11,101 nt of DNA from an uncultured Collinsella sp. (GCA_902482615.1 CABTAA010000035.1:1-11101); one strand, 5' to 3'; shown: positions 1 through 6,163, counted from the first letter of the stretch. Program-made: numbers and translations. The notes: generated from the sequence alone by a model not told the origin.

Positions 1-1
1 C

Positions 2-784
2 GCGGCCCACAACGGCCATCGCGGCAACCCCTGCCTGTTCCCGGCGCGGTTTTTCCCGGAGCTGTGCGCGCTCGAGGGCGCCCGCGGCGGCTCCTCCGTC
101 ATCCGCCGGCACGAAGACGCCCTCCGCCTCATCGAAGCCGCCGAGCCCGAGCTCGACGAATACGGCATCGCCATCGAGGGTGCCGGCCAGGAGACGGCTT
201 CAGCTCAGGATGCCGCTGCGCCTGCCTCAGCCGCGCCCTGCACTGCCCGCGTTCTCGAGGTCGGCTGCGGCACGGGCTGCATTTCGCTCTCCCTTGCCTG
301 GGAGCGCCGCGGCCACGTTACCTGCACCGCCACCGATATCGAGCCGCGCGCCATCGATCTGGCCACCAAAAACCGCGACGCCCTCGGCCTCACGGCAGAT
401 GAGGTTGCCTTTAGCCTCACCAACCTGGTGAGTTCCATTCCCCGCGAAGAGTGGGGCACCTTCGACGTGCTCGTCTCCAACCCACCTTACATCCCGACCG
501 GCGTCATGCGTTCGCTGCCGCACGAGGTCAAGGACTTTGAGCCCGACCTGGCGCTCGAGGGCGGCGCCGACGGCCTCGATATCTTCCGCCGCCTGCTCAA
601 TGCGGCGCCTTACATGTTGCGCGCCGGCGGCCTGTTTGCCTGCGAGCTCTACGAGGGTGCCCTCGATGCCGCGGCCGAGCTCTGTCGCCAGGCAGGCCTT
701 TCGGACGTGCGTATCGTCCACGACCTCACCGATCGCCCCCGCATCGTCCGAGCCATCGTCACCGAGCCCAAACAGCGTATTTAA
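2..784 (+). CDS. prmC: PrmC/HemK-type release factor glutamine methyltransferase, 5' truncated, with MocA-like N-terminal stretch
   Basis: The frame is open from the window edge to TAA at 782-784 (260 visible residues). Residues 84-93 (VLEVGCGTGC) are the SAM-binding motif I, an acidic TD-I-EP strand follows, and residues 160-165 are NPPYIP, the catalytic motif of enzymes that N5-methylate the Gln of the GGQ loop in release factors RF1/RF2. The downstream EVKDFEP and GGADGLDIFRRL blocks are PrmC-specific rather than generic methyltransferase. The odd part is upstream. PrmC normally has a helical domain ending in an IPRPETE-like segment about 25 residues before motif I. Here visible residues 1-55 read GHRGNPCLFPARFFPEL...LEGARGG..VIRRH, which resembles the C-terminal part of MocA/MobA-like nucleotidyltransferases, and an Ala-rich linker then leads into motif I. 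The methyltransferase assignment is firm. The fusion reading is an inference, because the start lies outside the window. Confidence 0.82.
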   Translation, partial: AAHNGHRGNPCLFPARFFPELCALEGARGGSSVIRRHEDALRLIEAAEPELDEYGIAIEGAGQETASAQDAAAPASAAPCTARVLEVGCGTGCISLSLAWERRGHVTCTATDIEPRAIDLATKNRDALGLTADEVAFSLTNLVSSIPREEWGTFDVLVSNPPYIPTGVMRSLPHEVKDFEPDLALEGGADGLDIFRRLLNAAPYMLRAGGLFACELYEGALDAAAELCRQAGLSDVRIVHDLTDRPRIVRAIVTEPKQRI

Positions 785-801
785 GCTGAATAAATAGACA
801 T

Positions 802-850
802 TTGCGCAAGTTTGTCCTTGCAATATACCGTAAAACTTCTACTATAGAAG
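802..850 (+). promoter_or_regulatory. Candidate promoter and palindromic operator of the toxin-antitoxin pair
   Basis: The 75-bp gap after prmC is AT-rich compared with its surroundings. Two sigma-70-like pairings are possible: TTGCGC (802-807) - 16 bp - TATACC (824-829), and TTGCAA (818-823) - 16 bp - TACTAT (840-845). A perfect inverted repeat CTTCTA-CTA-TAGAAG (836-850) overlaps the second -10 box and runs into the toxin Shine-Dalgarno AAGGAG (848-853). XRE antitoxins usually repress their own operon through such palindromes, so this is a plausible operator. The second promoter would start transcription near 852, inside the Shine-Dalgarno, which favours the first. Neither promoter is proven. 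Confidence 0.4.
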
Positions 851-859
851 GAGAAAGGT

Positions 860-1255
860 ATGTCAAATCAGCTGCATCGGTACCGTATCGTGCTTGATTA
901 CATTGAACCTTGGCTTGATGAGCAGGATGAAGCTACGCTGAAGCAGATTTATGCAGACCTTTTGGTGCTCGAGAAGGAAGGTCCCAGCCTTGGTCGTCCG
1001 CTGGTTGACCGCGTAAAGGGCTCGAAGCTTCATCATTTAAAGGAGCTGAGAGTGACGTCGTGTGGTGGGCAGGTGATTCGCATCCTCTTCGCCTTTGACC
1101 CCAAGCGCCAGGCGGTATTGCTATTGGCGGGTGATAAGTCGCGAGCGGGATCGTCAAGGGCAAAATGGAACGGTTGGTATGCGATCAACATTCCAAGGGC
1201 CGAGCAAATATACCGTCGCCACGTAAGGAGGCTCGATCGAGATGGAACTGCATGA
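860..1255 (+). CDS. RelE/HigB-like toxin (Gp49-like family) of a type II toxin-antitoxin pair
   Basis: A 131-residue basic protein. Its core, LGRPLVDRVKGSKLHHLKELR at about 44-64 (quoted only in part: LGRPLVDRVKGS...LKELR) followed by RILFAFDPKRQ and VLLLAGDKS at 74-94, is the signature of the phage Gp49-like/HigB branch of the RelE superfamily, whose members are ribosome-dependent mRNA interferases. Conserved basic residues in this core (R46, K53, K56, K61, R64, R74) suit RNA binding. The start ATG at 860 has AAGGAG 6 nt upstream. The gene overlaps the downstream XRE gene by 14 nt, in toxin-first order as in higBA. Base composition is lower in GC and codon choice more relaxed than in the flanking prmC and tsaC genes, which suggests acquisition by transfer. 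The family call is confident; toxicity and target are inferred from the family. Confidence 0.85.
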   Translation: MSNQLHRYRIVLDYIEPWLDEQDEATLKQIYADLLVLEKEGPSLGRPLVDRVKGSKLHHLKELRVTSCGGQVIRILFAFDPKRQAVLLLAGDKSRAGSSRAKWNGWYAINIPRAEQIYRRHVRRLDRDGTA

Positions 1256-1544
1256 GTATATGGAATCTCGCGGGATAACACGCGACTCCATTACCGCCGA
1301 GCAGGAGAGGACTCGCGATCGTATCGAAGCCTATAAGCTTGCTCAGATTCGCAGGTTAAAAGATCTAACACAGGCGTCGGTCGCCCAGTCGATGGGCGTT
1401 TCTCAAAAACGTGTATCCGAGCTCGAGCGTGGGGAGTTGGGTTCGATGAGGCTCGACACGCTGAGCAGGTACGCAGAGAGCCTCGGCGGAAAACTGGTTG
1501 CAAGCATCGAGTTTCCCGATCGTACCGTTACGCTTGCGCGCTAA
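1242..1544 (+). CDS. XRE-family helix-turn-helix antitoxin
   Basis: A 100-residue protein with an XRE/Cro-type helix-turn-helix at about 35-84: residues 43-63 run LTQASVAQSMGVSQKRVSEL.. with the usual Q-x-x-V-A and VS--RVSELE-G pattern, then a recognition-helix tail and LDTLSRYAESLGGKL. The C-terminal strand (LVASIEFPDR) is of the kind antitoxins use to contact their toxin or dimerise. The N-terminal 30 residues are charged and probably helical. The start ATG at 1242 is preceded by AAGGAGG (1225-1231) at 10 nt spacing and lies inside the toxin gene, so translation of the two is likely coupled. Expected role: neutralise the upstream toxin and repress the pair, perhaps through the palindrome at 836-850. 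The HTH is seen directly; the pairing is inferred from overlap and order. Confidence 0.85.
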   Translation: MELHEYMESRGITRDSITAEQERTRDRIEAYKLAQIRRLKDLTQASVAQSMGVSQKRVSELERGELGSMRLDTLSRYAESLGGKLVASIEFPDRTVTLAR

Positions 1545-1692
1545 AAATCTTCAATTAACCCCCTCACTTTCACCGACTACTAGAGCCGCTCACCAAACCA
1601 ACATGCGCTCTGGGCAAATAGGCTGATTGTTTCGTGCGAGAATGCCCCTCAGTAAACAAACTTTCACCAGAGCGTAAGGGGCTGGCATACAC
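1545..1692 (+). other. Non-coding gap with weak repeats ahead of tsaC
   Basis: No gene is visible in these 148 bp. ACTTTCACC occurs twice (1566-1574 and 1660-1668). GCCCCT (1644-1649) can pair with AGGGGC (1677-1682), whose right arm covers the AAGGGG Shine-Dalgarno of the next gene, so a leader hairpin controlling tsaC translation is possible but weak (6 bp, 27-nt loop). I found no convincing -35/-10 pair and no U-tailed terminator for the antitoxin gene. Confidence 0.3.
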
Positions 1693-2436
1693 ATGCAGAC
1701 GGTCTATCGGGTATACGAGGGAACGCGCGAGCCGCATCGGCTCGCCGTCGAGCGCACGGCCGAGGTGCTCGGCCGCGGCGGCCTGGCCTTGATCCCGACC
1801 GAGACCGTCTACGGTGTCGCCGTGGCAGTCAACGCCTTCTCGGACGCCGTGCCCCAAGATACAAGCGAATTTCCATCGTGGCCGCGCGATCCGCAGGCTG
1901 TCGTCAATGGCGCCGCGGTCCCTGCGCTCGGTACCGTCTACCGCCGCATCTTTACCCTCAAGCAGCGCAAGCTTACCCAAACGGTCGCCTGGCTGGTTGA
2001 TAATGCCGAAGCACTCGACCGCTATGGCGTGGATATCCCCGAAGAGGCTCGCGTACTCGCGCGACGATGCTGGCCGGGAGCCCTGACTATCGTGGTCAAG
2101 GCGGCCCCCTGCGTGCCGACCTTTATGCGTGCCGCCGACGACACGGTGGCTCTTCGCGCGTCGGCCTCGCCTGTGGTCCAAGCGCTCATCCGCGCCTGTG
2201 GCAGTCCCCTTGCCTGTACGAGCGCCAACACACACGGCGCGCCCTCGCCGGCAAGCTTTGCCGCCGTCGAAGGTCGCATCCTGGAGGGGGTCGATGTTGC
2301 CGTCGACGCCGGCGAGACCCCGTGTCGCGACGCCTCGACCATCGTGTCGTTCCAGCACGGCGGGCTCCAGATCCTGCGCCAAGGCGCACTTCCCGCATCA
2401 GAGATCGAACGGGTCCTGTCCGACCCGATGCAATAG
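1693..2436 (+). CDS. tsaC: TsaC/Sua5 (YrdC-domain) L-threonylcarbamoyladenylate synthase
   Basis: This 247-residue protein belongs to the YrdC-fold family that makes threonylcarbamoyl-AMP from threonine, bicarbonate and ATP, the first step of the t6A37 modification of ANN-decoding tRNAs. Visible motifs are PTETVYG (35-41), a KQR substrate-site remnant (90-92), WPGALTIVV (127-135), VALRAS (152-157), and the CTSAN...GAPSP loop (175-186), ending with ASTIVSF and LQILRQGAL. It stops after the YrdC domain, so it is TsaC-like rather than full two-domain Sua5. About 30 extra residues (roughly 47-80) lie between PTETVYG and the K-x-R segment, which are normally close. In addition, the usual KxRP...PL reads KQRKLTQTV. 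ATG 1693 has AAGGGG 11 nt upstream. Location next to prmC (TA pair aside) fits the frequent prfA-prmC-sua5 arrangement. The family call is firm; full catalytic competence is less certain given the insertion. Confidence 0.88.
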   Translation: MQTVYRVYEGTREPHRLAVERTAEVLGRGGLALIPTETVYGVAVAVNAFSDAVPQDTSEFPSWPRDPQAVVNGAAVPALGTVYRRIFTLKQRKLTQTVAWLVDNAEALDRYGVDIPEEARVLARRCWPGALTIVVKAAPCVPTFMRAADDTVALRASASPVVQALIRACGSPLACTSANTHGAPSPASFAAVEGRILEGVDVAVDAGETPCRDASTIVSFQHGGLQILRQGALPASEIERVLSDPMQ

Positions 2437-2449
2437 AAAGGTGTAAGCG

Positions 2450-3991
2450 ATGTCGTTGAATCTGGGCAGCCTGGGCATGGAAGATGCCTCGTTTAACTTT
2501 GGCGGTTCCTACATCATGGCGCTCGACTGCGGCACCACCTCGGTACTTGCGACCATCGTCGACGAGTACGGCTGCATCGTCGCGCAGGCACGTCGTAGCG
2601 TCAAAACCAGCTTCCCGCGTCCCGGTTGGATAGAGCAAGACCCCATGGAGGTGCTTGCCAGCCAGATCGGCGTGATGATGGAGGTCCAGTTTAAGAGCGG
2701 CATCCATTCTGATCGCATCGCCGCCATCGGTATCTCCAACCAGCGCGAGACCACGGTGGTGTGGGACCGCATAAGCGGCCAACCCATCTATAACGCCATC
2801 GTGTGGCAATGCCGTCGCACCGCACCTCTGATCGACGAGCTGGTCGAGCGGGGCGCAGAAGAGCTGGTGCGCTCCCGCACGGGACTCACGCTCGATCCGT
2901 ATTTCTCGGCTTCCAAGGTGCAGTGGATCCTCGACAACGTCGACGGTGCGCGTGAGAGCGCGGCGGCGGGCGACCTCATGTTCGGCACCATCGACACCTG
3001 GCTCATCTACAACCTCACCGGCAGTCAGGTCTTTGCCACCGACTACACCAATGCCAGCCGCACGGCGCTCTTTAATATCCATACGCTCGATTGGGACGAC
3101 GACCTGCTGGCGCTCTTTGACGTTCCACGTTCCATGATGCCCGAGGTTCGTTGGAGCTCGGGCGACTACGGCTGCGTCGCGAGCGACATCATGACCAACA
3201 TGCCGCCCATCATGGGCGTGGCGGGCGATCAGCAGGCGTCGCTGTTCGGCCACTGCTGCTTCCATCCCGGCCAGACCAAAAACACCTATGGCACGGGTTG
3301 CTTTATGCTCATGAACACCGGCGACGAGGTCGTCGAATCCAAGAACGGTCTGGTCTCCACGATCGGTATCGCCGCGGACGGCAAGATCAGCTATGCGCTT
3401 GAGGGTTCTATCTTTGCCGCCGGCTCAACCATGAACTGGCTGCGCAACAACATGGGCATCATCTCGAGTGTGAGCGAGTCCGCGCAACTCGCCGCTTCGA
3501 TCAACGACAACGAGGGCTGCTACTTCGTCCCCGCCTTCGCTGGCCTGGGCGCTCCCTGGTGGGACCCGCGTGCCCGCGGTATCGTGTGCGGCCTGACCGG
3601 TGCCTCGAGTCGCGCGACCATTGTGCGTGCGGCCTGCGAGTCCATGGCCTACCAGAGTTATGACGTGCTGCGCGCCATGGAGCAGGACGTGGGACTTTCG
3701 ATTGAGCGCCTGTCCGTCGATGGCGGCGCCTCACGCAACGAGTTCATCATGCAATTCCAGGCCGACCTGCTGGATATCCCCGTGCTGCAATGCGAGACGG
3801 TGGAGACCACGGCAATCGGTGCCGCGTACTTGGCGGGTCTTGCCGTCGGCTATTGGGAAGACCTGGAAGAACTGGAGCAAAATGCCCAGATCGTTAGGAC
3901 CTTCCTTCCCCACATGTCCGCCGAGCGCCGCGAGCAAAACCTTGCGGGCTGGCGTGATGCAGTCAGGCGCTCGCTCAGCACCGCACAGTAG
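2450..3991 (+). CDS. glpK: Glycerol kinase
   Basis: This 513-residue FGGY-family kinase phosphorylates glycerol with ATP to sn-glycerol 3-phosphate for glycolysis and lipid synthesis. It aligns over its full length with known GlpK proteins: phosphate-1 loop at 26-31 (DCGTTS), glycerol-contacting R99-E100 in SNQRETT and Y151 in DPYF, catalytic base D260 in GVAGDQQ, NTYGTGCFML (278-287), the PAFAGLGAPWWDP block (361-373), and the adenosine-site VDGGAS (423-428). The start ATG at 2450 has AAAGG 8 nt upstream and lies 13 bp after the tsaC stop, so the two are probably cotranscribed. About 20 residues precede the point where E. coli GlpK begins. Two details stand out. The normal DQGTTSSR reads DCGTTSVL, losing the arginine that contacts ADP. 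The segment before PIMGVAGDQQ lacks both the GGxGGxR loop of the fructose-bisphosphate site and the phosphorylatable histidine of PTS-regulated Gram-positive enzymes. Confidence 0.95.
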   Translation: MSLNLGSLGMEDASFNFGGSYIMALDCGTTSVLATIVDEYGCIVAQARRSVKTSFPRPGWIEQDPMEVLASQIGVMMEVQFKSGIHSDRIAAIGISNQRETTVVWDRISGQPIYNAIVWQCRRTAPLIDELVERGAEELVRSRTGLTLDPYFSASKVQWILDNVDGARESAAAGDLMFGTIDTWLIYNLTGSQVFATDYTNASRTALFNIHTLDWDDDLLALFDVPRSMMPEVRWSSGDYGCVASDIMTNMPPIMGVAGDQQASLFGHCCFHPGQTKNTYGTGCFMLMNTGDEVVESKNGLVSTIGIAADGKISYALEGSIFAAGSTMNWLRNNMGIISSVSESAQLAASINDNEGCYFVPAFAGLGAPWWDPRARGIVCGLTGASSRATIVRAACESMAYQSYDVLRAMEQDVGLSIERLSVDGGASRNEFIMQFQADLLDIPVLQCETVETTAIGAAYLAGLAVGYWEDLEELEQNAQIVRTFLPHMSAERREQNLAGWRDAVRRSLSTAQ

Positions 3992-4114
3992 GGCTGTGAT
4001 GGGCTGCTCGATATAACAAACCGCTAAACTAATGCATGGCGTGCGGCGGCAACATTGCTTCGCGCCTTGTCAGCAAGGTCGTTTTGCGGCCGCAACGAAA
4101 GGGGCAATCAACCC
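3992..4114 (+). promoter_or_regulatory. upp leader region with two small inverted repeats
   Basis: These 123 bp between glpK and upp hold CCTTG-TCAG-CAAGG (4065-4078), followed by TCGTTTT, and directly after it a perfect 12-bp palindrome TTGCGGCCGCAA (4084-4095). Then comes the upp Shine-Dalgarno GAAAGGGG (4097-4104). The first hairpin plus its T-run could be a weak intrinsic terminator or attenuator between glpK and upp. No PyrR-type binding loop was recognised, and no clear -35/-10 pair was found. Any regulatory role is inferred from position only. Confidence 0.3.
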
Positions 4115-4762
4115 ATGACCGTCACCTACGACGCGTCCCGTGTGACGCTTGTCGACCACCCGCTCGTCCAGCACAAGCTGTCGATCCTGCGCGACAAAAA
4201 CACCGGCACCAACCAGTTCCGCCAGCTTGTGCGCGAGCTCGCACTTTTTGACGGCTACGAGGCCATGCGCGACCTGCCCATGGAAGACGTCGAAGTCGAG
4301 ACCCCCATCACTACCGCCACGTTCAAACAGCTCGCCGGCAAGAAACTCGCCATCGTGCCCATCCTGCGTGCGGGCCTTGGCATGGTCGACGGCATCCTCG
4401 ACCTGGTGCCCTCCGCTCGCGTGGGCCACATCGGCATGGAGCGCGACGAGGTCACCCACGAGCCGCACGAGTATTACTGCAAGATGCCCAAGGATATCGA
4501 CCAGCGCATCTGCCTGGTCGTCGACCCCATGCTCGCCACGGGCGGTTCGGCCGAGATGGCCATCAGCTACCTGCGCGAGCGCGGTGTCAAGGACATCCGC
4601 ATGCTGTGCATCGTCGCGGCCCCCGAGGGCCTCAAGTCGCTGACTGAGAAGGACCCCGATGTGCATATCTATACCTGCGCCATCGACGACCATCTCAACG
4701 AAGCTGCCTACATCGTTCCCGGCCTGGGCGACGCCGGCGACCGCATCTACGGCACGCTGTAA
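4115..4762 (+). CDS. upp: Uracil phosphoribosyltransferase
   Basis: UPRT converts uracil and PRPP to UMP in pyrimidine salvage; it is a soluble cytosolic enzyme. The 215-residue product (family usually about 209) has HPLVQHKLSILRDKNT near the N-terminus (15-30), PILRAGLGM (82-90), the PRPP-binding loop LVVDPMLATGGSA (134-146), and the C-terminal uracil-binding segment YIVPGLGDAGDRIYGT (199-214), all diagnostic of Upp. The frame is open 20 codons further up to an ATG at 4055. I chose ATG 4115 because GAAAGGGG sits 10 nt before it and because the family N-terminus begins there. The gene is followed by a strong hairpin at 4805-4839, so it probably ends its transcription unit. Confidence 0.96.
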   Translation: MTVTYDASRVTLVDHPLVQHKLSILRDKNTGTNQFRQLVRELALFDGYEAMRDLPMEDVEVETPITTATFKQLAGKKLAIVPILRAGLGMVDGILDLVPSARVGHIGMERDEVTHEPHEYYCKMPKDIDQRICLVVDPMLATGGSAEMAISYLRERGVKDIRMLCIVAAPEGLKSLTEKDPDVHIYTCAIDDHLNEAAYIVPGLGDAGDRIYGTL

Positions 4763-4804
4763 TCTCTGGGCCATACCGGCTAACGTCGAAAATACGAAGA
4801 AATG

Positions 4805-4839
4805 GTGCGCGCGGTCGAACAAAAGACGACCGCGCGCAC
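4805..4839 (+). terminator. Strong GC-rich hairpin terminator downstream of upp
   Basis: A perfect 13-bp inverted repeat, GTGCGCGCGGTCG (4805-4817) and CGACCGCGCGCAC (4827-4839), encloses a 9-nt A-rich loop. The right arm is followed by TCCTGTT, so the U tract is poor; high-GC actinomycetes often terminate this way. It lies 42 bp after the upp stop and well ahead of the atp promoter, so it separates the two transcription units. Confidence 0.7.
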
Positions 4840-4954
4840 TCCTGTTAACGGACGTTTTGCCTTGCAGGGTTCGAGAAAAACGTATTACCGTACCTGCGGC
4901 ATAAAGAAGGTCTTAAGAAAACGAACAGGTGCGTATTAACCGATGCTTTTTCGG
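4840..4954 (+). other. Repeat-rich non-coding stretch upstream of the atp promoter
   Basis: No gene is seen here. ACGTTTT (4852-4858) is the inverted copy of AAAACGT (4877-4883). CGTATTA occurs at 4881-4887 and again at 4932-4938, each followed by a CCG (direct repeat about 51 bp apart). AACCGA (4938-4943) pairs with TCGGTT (4951-4956) across a T-rich loop, just upstream of and touching the -35 box. These could be activator or repressor sites for the ATP synthase operon, or remnants of a second terminator; the sequence alone does not decide. Confidence 0.3.
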
Positions 4955-4982
4955 TTGTACTTTAGCGATTGGCTCGTACAAT
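4955..4982 (+). promoter_or_regulatory. Predicted sigma-70-type promoter of the atp operon
   Basis: TTGTAC (4955-4960) and TACAAT (4977-4982) match the -35 and -10 consensus well, with a 16-bp spacer, and would start transcription near 4989, about 56 nt before atpI. The boxes also carry a perfect inverted repeat, TTGTAC and GTACAA (4976-4981), 15 bp apart. It is the best promoter-like pair I found in the window and sits where an atp promoter is expected. Confidence 0.55.
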
Positions 4983-5044
4983 AGTCACCAATGTTTGGCG
5001 GGAACTGTCCTGTGAGGCGATAAAAAAGGAAAGTGAGGACGCCA

Positions 5045-5356
5045 GTGTTTCAGATAGCCGATCTGCTCGCTATCGTTGCAGGTGCCATCGCGGGCGCGAT
5101 TGCCTTCCTTCCCTTTGTCTTTACGCTCAAGCCGGTTCTTGACGATAAGCAGAATGCGGACATGCTCAAGGGTATGGTGAGTCTCGCGGTCTCGGCAATC
5201 GCGTTGCTTGTCTTTACCTTGGTTGTGTTTGTGTTGTTCGGAGAGGCATTTCGCATGTTCCTCCTGGGCGAGGCGATCGGCTTCGTGGCCTTTATGGCCG
5301 CCTGCGCGGTTCGCGTCGCCAAGGCGCTGCGAGATCCTCATGAGGTCGAAAGGTAA
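5045..5356 (+). CDS. atpI: Small membrane protein in atpI position (ATP synthase protein I-like)
   Basis: First gene of the ATP synthase operon, a 103-residue very hydrophobic protein with three clear membrane segments (about 7-28, 43-65 and 71-91) and a basic C-terminal tail. AtpI proteins in this position help assemble the c-ring and may act in cation uptake. AtpI sequences are poorly conserved, so the call rests on position, size and topology rather than motifs. I chose GTG 5045 because GTGAGG (5033-5038) gives a normal 6-nt spacing. An in-frame GTG at 5033 would add four residues but leaves only about 3 nt to the preceding AAGGA. The stop is 3 bp before the atpB start, indicating tight coupling. 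Confidence 0.65.
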   Translation: MFQIADLLAIVAGAIAGAIAFLPFVFTLKPVLDDKQNADMLKGMVSLAVSAIALLVFTLVVFVLFGEAFRMFLLGEAIGFVAFMAACAVRVAKALRDPHEVER

Positions 5357-5359
5357 GTC

Positions 5360-6163
5360 GTGGAAATTTTTGAAAAGCTGCCTGATGAGATTAATCATCT
5401 GGTCAGCGAGTTCAGCTCCACCCCTGTCGTGGGCGATCTGAGCTGCGGCATCACGCAGTACTCGTTTTGGCTGATCGTCTCCACGATCGTGCTCCTGATC
5501 GTCCTGGCCGTGTTCAAGAAGAAGCAGACCCTGGTTCCCAAGGGCTTCTTCGTCAACGGTTTCGAGTACATCATCGAGTACGTCGAGAACGATATCGGCA
5601 AGGGTGTCGTGGGTGAGAACTGGAAGAAGCACTTCCCGTTCCTGTGCTCGCTTTTCCTGTTCATCCTGATCAATAACATGATCGGCCTGATCCCGGGAAT
5701 GAAGCCCGGCACCGGCGCAATCGGCTCCACCGCCGCACTCGCCATTTTCGCCTTCGTGTACTTCATCTACTACGGATGCAAGGCTCACGGCGTGATCGGC
5801 TACATCAAGAGCCTCGCCCCGCAGGGCGTGAGCTTCCCGATGAACGTGCTCGTGTGGGTCGTCGAGCTTTTCTCGACCTTCCTGCGCCTCATCACGCTTG
5901 CCGTCCGTCTGTTCTGCAACATGTTCGCAGGACACGTGGTCATGGGCTCGTTCGCCATCATGGCGAGCATGTTCATGCAGCCGCTGCTTCAGCAGGTTTC
6001 CGCGGCCCACGCCGTCGGCGCCCTGCCTTCGCTGGCCTGGCTTGCCATCCTCATCCTGATCTATGCGATCGAGCTTGTGGTCGGCGCCATCCAGGCTTAC
6101 GTCTTCACGGTCCTTACCGCCGTGTATGTCTCCGAGGCAGAGGAGGTCGCGGAGGAGGAGTAG
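5360..6163 (+). CDS. atpB: F1Fo ATP synthase subunit a
   Basis: This 267-residue multi-spanning Fo protein forms the ion half-channels next to the c-ring. About five to six hydrophobic segments are visible (near 34-52, 93-112, 122-140, 160-180, 190-210, 222-258). The stator arginine is R183 in LAVRLFCNMFAGH, equivalent to E. coli R210; the following G of the usual RLFGNM is a cysteine here. Q245 in AIQAYVF matches the conserved glutamine of the last helix. The acidic tail (EAEEVAEEE) is unusual but not exceptional. The start is GTG 5360 with AAAGG 6 nt upstream; the upstream gene ends 3 bp before. A 124-bp gap follows before atpE. Confidence 0.96.
   Translation: MEIFEKLPDEINHLVSEFSSTPVVGDLSCGITQYSFWLIVSTIVLLIVLAVFKKKQTLVPKGFFVNGFEYIIEYVENDIGKGVVGENWKKHFPFLCSLFLFILINNMIGLIPGMKPGTGAIGSTAALAIFAFVYFIYYGCKAHGVIGYIKSLAPQGVSFPMNVLVWVVELFSTFLRLITLAVRLFCNMFAGHVVMGSFAIMASMFMQPLLQQVSAAHAVGALPSLAWLAILILIYAIELVVGAIQAYVFTVLTAVYVSEAEEVAEEE

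Noticed and set aside
64..402. Arg/His-rich + strand frame inside prmC
   Set aside because: Out of frame with the methyltransferase motifs; the composition is that of a frame-shifted GC-rich gene.
2186..3265. 359-codon minus-strand open frame opposite tsaC and glpK
   Set aside because: It crosses two real genes on the other strand and its translation is low-complexity with no recognisable domain; a codon-bias shadow.
4055..4114. Upstream extension of upp to ATG 4055
   Set aside because: It has no good Shine-Dalgarno, runs through the leader hairpins, and adds residues not found in the Upp family.
4985..6010. 341-codon minus-strand open frame over atpI and atpB
   Set aside because: It covers the atp promoter region and two real genes; the His/Asp/Glu-rich translation is typical of an antisense shadow.
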